Shown one piece after another: positions 6,344-9,254 of a stretch of 9,254 nt of DNA. Within the stretch, counting starts at the first letter, position 1. Every line of letters begins with the position of its first letter. The position numbers and the translations under genes are program-made. This DNA comes from Deltaproteobacteria bacterium. GTDB taxonomy: Bacteria; Desulfobacterota; Binatia; UBA9968. The notes under the pieces were generated by a model. That model was not told where the DNA came from. It did no database searches and saw nothing but the letters and a program-made list of their open reading frames with translations. The stretch spans positions 1 to 9,254 of the forward strand of contig JAHFAP010000122.1 in NCBI GenBank assembly GCA_023250495.1, read 5' to 3'.

Positions 6344-7183
6344 ATGGAAAAATCGATCAACGCGGCCGGAACGGTCCAGCATCTGGATCATTTTGTGCTC
6401 CCCGTCATCGATCCCGATCGGGCGGAGCGGTTTTACGTCGAGGTGTTGGGCGCAAGGGTCCTGACCAAAATGGCCGACGCCAGCGTAAGCCGGATCTTCA
6501 TAAAGGTGGGGCAAAACCACGTCGGCCTCTTTTCGCAAAACAAGGCGACCATCCCCAAGCCTGAAACGTTGGACTCCTTTCCTCGCTGTGGCTTCGTGGC
6601 GCCGGGCAAGGACTTTGAAAGAATCGTGCCCAAAATTCGCGGCGTCAGTTCTGTGGTGGGGACGATTGAAAAGAGGGGGATTTCGACCGGCTGCGGCTGT
6701 CATGAGGGAATCGCCTTCGCCGACTCCGAGGGCAATCTCGTGGAGCTATTCAGAGGCGAGAGCGAAGCTCCGACTCGGCTCCAGCACCTCCACTTCGACA
6801 CTCTGAAGCTGGAGGAGAGCATCCGGTTTTACACCGACATCCTCAAGCTGAGCGTGCTCGAACGCGATGCCGGATTGGCCGTCATAGGCGTGCCAAGTCA
6901 TCAGAGCATTGTGCTCCACGAGGTGGCTGAGCTTTCCGCGATGACCAGGACGGCCTATCGGGGAAGGCATTTCGCTTTTCACGTCAAGGACGAGGACTTC
7001 CATGCGATCGTGGAGAGGCTCCGTCAGGCGGGGATCGAAGAGCGTGACGAGCACGGCGAGAGAGAAGGGCGCAGGCCCGGACAACTCGGGACCTATTTCA
7101 AGGAGCCGAGCGGTTTCCGGTTGCAGATCACGAATGAGGACTCGGCCACGTTCGCCGCGCATGCGACCGCAAGGGCGGCATAG
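6344..7183 (+). CDS. VOC superfamily protein with two VOC modules (glyoxalase/extradiol dioxygenase fold)
   Basis: The 279 residues contain two tandem VOC modules, about 12-138 and 145-263. Module 1 opens with LDHFVLPVIDPDRAERFYVE and closes with DSEGNLVELF, giving His16 and Glu134 as candidate metal ligands. Module 2 opens with LQHLHFDTLKLEESIRFYTD, has a mid-strand RHFAFHV (His209, His213) and closes with EPSGFRLQI, where the usual Glu is Gln261. Two-module VOC proteins include type I extradiol dioxygenases, glyoxalases and fosfomycin-resistance relatives. The classic 2-His-1-Glu triad of a dioxygenase C-terminal module is not complete here. A Cys-rich spot, GCGCH (116-120), is also present in module 1. 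There is no signal peptide, so it is cytosolic. It lies 17 bases after the ATPase gene and probably acts on the imported compound or a breakdown product. The precise reaction cannot be assigned. Confidence 0.85.
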   Translation: MEKSINAAGTVQHLDHFVLPVIDPDRAERFYVEVLGARVLTKMADASVSRIFIKVGQNHVGLFSQNKATIPKPETLDSFPRCGFVAPGKDFERIVPKIRGVSSVVGTIEKRGISTGCGCHEGIAFADSEGNLVELFRGESEAPTRLQHLHFDTLKLEESIRFYTDILKLSVLERDAGLAVIGVPSHQSIVLHEVAELSAMTRTAYRGRHFAFHVKDEDFHAIVERLRQAGIEERDEHGEREGRRPGQLGTYFKEPSGFRLQITNEDSATFAAHATARAA

Positions 7184-7187
7184 GGGG

Positions 7188-7215
7188 AGGCGAGAGGCGG
7201 AAGGCGATAGGCGTA
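7188..7215 (+). repeat. Four tandem 7-bp units AGGCGNN
   Basis: AGGCGAG, AGGCGGA, AGGCGAT and AGGCGTA follow one another without gaps at 7188-7194, 7195-7201, 7202-7208 and 7209-7215. The tract fills most of the 40-base gap before the TrpX-like gene. It is purine-rich and supplies AGG-type sequences at a distance from the GTG start. It looks like a microsatellite or a fragment of a dispersed repeat. Confidence 0.75.
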
Positions 7216-7223
7216 AGAAAACC

Positions 7224-8207
7224 GTGAGCAAAAAAATCGTCGTCTTCGTACTGGCTGCTTTAATTCTCGCTTCTGTCTATCTCGCCGAAGCGCAGCAGCC
7301 GAAGAAGGTCCCCCGGATAGGATTCCTAAGTGCTACCTCCCCTGCGGCTTTGTCGGCCCGCGTCGAGGCATTCCGCCAGGGTCTGCGCGAGCTTGGGTAC
7401 GTGGAGGGGAAAAACATTGTCATTGAGTATCGATATGCAGAGGGAAAACTAGATCGCCTGAGTGAGCTTGCGGCCGAGCTAGTGCGTCTCAAGGTAGACG
7501 TCATCGTCACAGGAGGTCCGCAAGCAACCCGTCCCGCCAAGGAAGCAACTGCTACGATTCCCATTGTCATGGGGTTTGATAATGATCCTGTTGGCTCGGG
7601 GTTCGTCGCCAGCCTTGCGCGACCTGGCGGGAACATTACCGGATTGTCCACTCTTGCCCCGGAGATAAGCGGAAAACAACTGGAGCTTCTGAAGGAGATT
7701 GTTCCCAGGCTCTCCCATGTGGCTGTGCTTGGGACTTCGACCCTCCCAGGCTACGCACAAATCTTAAAAGAGATGGAACTCGCCGCAGTAGCACTCGGGG
7801 TGCAGCTTCAATACCTAAACGTACCAGGTGCCAAAGATTTTGAGACTGCATTCCAAGAGGCGCGCAAACGACGTGCTGACGCAGTCCTCGTACTACCGAG
7901 CCCGGTCCTCGAGTCTCACCGAGCACAGGTTGCAGACCTCGCAGCCAAGAGCCGGGTCCCGGCGATATACTGGAGCCCGGAATTTGTGGAAGCCGGCGGG
8001 CTTATGACCTACGGTGTGAGCCTGACCGATTTGTTCCGGCGCGCTGCCACCTACGTGGACAAGATCCTCAAAGGCCGTAAGCCGGCCGACCTTCCTGTGG
8101 AGCAGCCGATGAGGTTTGAGTTCGTGATCAACCTGAACGCGGCGAAGCAAATCGGCCTGACGATTCCGCATGAACTGCTCGCGCGGGCGGACAAAGTGAT
8201 CAAGTGA
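7224..8207 (+). CDS. Orphan TrpX-type ABC transporter substrate-binding protein
   Basis: From GTG 7224 the product is 327 residues with a clear Sec signal: VSKK, a hydrophobic core (about 5-20) and an AEA|QQ cleavage at 23/24. The GTG is chosen because the longer open frame upstream is a shadow of the VOC gene and would bury the signal peptide. The mature protein matches the ABC sugar-binding-like/TrpX family throughout: PRIGFLS (30-36), FRQGLRELGYVEGKNIVIEYR (50-70), LAAELVRLKVDVIVTGG (82-98), 'LARPGGNITGLS' (131-142), 'KQLELLKEIVPRLSHVAVL' (151-169) and 'MRFEFVINLNAAKQIGLTIP' (296-315). This fold binds small organic ligands such as aromatic amino acids in TrpX. No matching permease or ATPase is adjacent, so it is an orphan here. 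It uses more CTA and GTA codons and is somewhat less G+C-rich than its neighbours, hinting at separate ancestry. Confidence 0.9.
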   Translation: MSKKIVVFVLAALILASVYLAEAQQPKKVPRIGFLSATSPAALSARVEAFRQGLRELGYVEGKNIVIEYRYAEGKLDRLSELAAELVRLKVDVIVTGGPQATRPAKEATATIPIVMGFDNDPVGSGFVASLARPGGNITGLSTLAPEISGKQLELLKEIVPRLSHVAVLGTSTLPGYAQILKEMELAAVALGVQLQYLNVPGAKDFETAFQEARKRRADAVLVLPSPVLESHRAQVADLAAKSRVPAIYWSPEFVEAGGLMTYGVSLTDLFRRAATYVDKILKGRKPADLPVEQPMRFEFVINLNAAKQIGLTIPHELLARADKVIK

Positions 8208-8340
8208 TTTTAGATTTTCGATTGCCGATTTTAGATTGACGGAGAACAACGGATGAGACATTTTGGATTCGATTCTTGGATGCTCGCTCCGACAACCGGA
8301 AATCTAAAACCTGTGCTGAGCTAGTTCGAAGCATCCAAAA
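8206..8340. repeat. AT-rich direct and inverted repeats between the TrpX-like and TAXI-like genes
   Basis: GATTTTAGATT occurs twice in direct orientation, at 8206-8216 (overlapping the TGA stop) and 8227-8237, and in reverse complement as AATCTAAAA at 8301-8309. A second inverted pair is TTTTGGAT (8261-8268) with ATCCAAAA (8333-8340), and TTGGATGC (8276-8283) with GCATCCAA (8331-8338) overlaps it. The 8208-8367 gap therefore holds a repeat-rich, potentially folded region and no convincing gene. Its sequence style resembles the dispersed 'TTTTAGATTTTCGATT' repeats seen in some uncultured proteobacteria-like genomes (recalled resemblance). Confidence 0.6.
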
Positions 8341-8352
8341 TCGGTTGCGGGA

Positions 8353-8360
8353 GAAGGAGG
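8353..8360 (+). promoter_or_regulatory. Strong Shine-Dalgarno deciding the start of the TAXI-like gene
   Basis: GAAGGAGG ends seven bases before the ATG at 8368. It makes this the natural start even though the resulting protein has no signal peptide. An in-frame TGA at 8317-8319 rules out any long extension upstream. Confidence 0.75.
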
Positions 8361-8367
8361 ATTGTCC

Positions 8368-9254
8368 ATGCATCCTAAGTTGAGCAGCGCGATAGATCAA
8401 TCCATCAAGATCGGCAGCGGCTTCTCAGGCTCCCTGTCGATGACGCGGACGATCGGCCGGATTCTATCTGAGCGAGTGCTTAAGCGGCCCGTCACCGTGG
8501 TGCTTCCCGCGAGCAGCCGTTTCGATTGGATCTCCGAAGGGGCGTTGGACCTCGGCTGGGCGGTTCCGCGAGTGATCGCCCGTTGGGCGTACGAAGGCGT
8601 CGGCTCCTGGCGCGGCAAGGCGCTGAAGAATCTGCGCGCCGTCGCCCGATTCCCGCAGGACGACCGGCAGATGATCGCGCTGGCGCCGTACGCAAGGATC
8701 GAGAGCTTGGAGCAAATGGCGCGGGAGAAACGTCCGCTCCGCGTCGCGGTGCGGGAAAATCCTCGCTTCGGCCCCGGCGCGGAAGAATGGGGACGGGTGG
8801 CCAACGCCATCTTCCGCCAGTATGGCTTTTCGCTGAAAGACATCGAGAGCTGGGGAGGAAAATTCTGGGCGGTCCCAACCGACTTCACCGCGGTCGATGA
8901 GGAGATCAAGAAGAAAGAAGTCGACGTGGTCATCGGCGAGGCGTCCACCCAGCCGATCTGGAAGAACGTCGCCGGACACGGCTTTCGCTTTCTCCCTCTC
9001 AGCGAGTCGGCTATGGCAGGGCTGGAGAAAGAAGGCTATGAGCGCAATATGACCCCGGCTGGATTTTTGCCCGGCATCGCTCAGCCGCTGCTCGCCGTGG
9101 ACGAATCGGACTTTCTCCTGATGACGCGCGAAGAGGCGGAGGACGAAGTTATTTACGCCGTGGCGAAGATCATCGATCAGAACCGCAGACGGATCGAAGA
9201 GGGCGCGGTCGTGGTGCAGTTTATGTATAACCGGCCCATCCCCATTCCCGAGCT
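8368..9254 (+). CDS. TAXI/NMT1-like solute-binding protein without signal peptide (3' end beyond window)
   Basis: The frame from ATG 8368 stays open to the window end, giving at least 295 residues with the C terminus missing. It begins MHPKLSSAIDQSIKIGSGFS and goes directly into the fold. The pattern follows TAXI-type (TRAP transporter receptor, NMT1_3-like) proteins: an 'IKIGSGFSGSLSMTRTIGRIL' opening, 'LDLGWAVPRVIARWAYEGVG' as the strand-helix after domain 1, 'RVAVRENPRFGPGAEEWGRVANAIFRQYG' resembling the GxxGSGTE...A..vL..yG element, and 'DEEIKKKEVDVVIGEA' resembling the 'lkdGqiDA' element. Usual TAXI proteins are periplasmic with a Sec signal. Here none is seen and none can be gained by moving the start, because a stop lies in frame at 8317-8319. 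It could be a cytosolic ligand-binding protein or enzyme-like derivative. TAXI assignment is by motif style and is moderate; presence of the gene is secure. Confidence 0.75.
   Translation, partial: MHPKLSSAIDQSIKIGSGFSGSLSMTRTIGRILSERVLKRPVTVVLPASSRFDWISEGALDLGWAVPRVIARWAYEGVGSWRGKALKNLRAVARFPQDDRQMIALAPYARIESLEQMAREKRPLRVAVRENPRFGPGAEEWGRVANAIFRQYGFSLKDIESWGGKFWAVPTDFTAVDEEIKKKEVDVVIGEASTQPIWKNVAGHGFRFLPLSESAMAGLEKEGYERNMTPAGFLPGIAQPLLAVDESDFLLMTREEAEDEVIYAVAKIIDQNRRRIEEGAVVVQFMYNRPIPIPE

Noticed and set aside
7002..7223. N-terminal extension of the TrpX-like reading frame
   Set aside because: It overlaps the VOC gene and would place about 74 Arg-rich residues before a clear signal peptide.
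8397..8979. Several overlapping minus-strand frames near the window end
   Set aside because: They are antisense shadows of the + strand TAXI-like gene, whose coding pattern, RBS and family motifs are consistent.

Overview
This is a gene-dense bacterial window, roughly 60% G+C by eye, with every convincing gene on the + strand. The substrate-binding proteins with Sec-type signal peptides, a TrpX-like orphan binding protein and a TAXI-like protein suggest a Gram-negative with many solute-binding protein paralogues. The style is reminiscent of uncultured soil or groundwater lineages such as Binatota, Rokubacteria/Methylomirabilota or deep 'Deltaproteobacteria'. That placement is inference; no marker gene is present.

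Layout. Positions 1-96 hold a fragment that looks like a dispersed intergenic repeat. An ornithine cyclodeaminase/mu-crystallin family gene (97-1059) follows. Next is a 100-bp composite palindrome (1061-1160), then an M24 'pita-bread' family gene (1179-2357). Six bases later comes a complete ABC importer of the iron/polyamine/thiamine type: periplasmic binding protein (2364-3446), fused two-domain permease (3535-5232) and ATPase (5229-6326). The permease and ATPase overlap at GTGA, and an imperfect inverted repeat separates the binding protein from the permease. A two-domain VOC (glyoxalase/dioxygenase fold) gene (6344-7183) sits 17 bases after the ATPase with a strong Shine-Dalgarno. A 7-bp-period tandem repeat then precedes an orphan TrpX-type ABC substrate-binding protein (7224-8207). 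A 160-base gap with AT-rich direct and inverted repeats leads to a TAXI/NMT1-like binding protein without a signal peptide (8368 to the window end, incomplete).

How the genes may work together. Genes 1179-7183 are tightly packed and probably one transcript: importer, M24-fold protein and VOC protein. The OCD-like gene just upstream may belong with them. An OCD-family protein beside an M24-family protein recalls the EutC/EutD(DoeA) pairing of ectoine degradation. However, both proteins here lack residues that define the canonical enzymes. By eye, four of the five M24 metal ligands and the catalytic-type His are replaced, and the OCD-type aspartate motif is missing. The cluster therefore looks like uptake and breakdown of a small organic, possibly nitrogen-containing, compound by non-canonical members of known families. 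The substrate cannot be read from the sequence.

No tRNA, rRNA, CRISPR array, transposase or integrase was seen. No gene-free stretch exceeds 300 bases.
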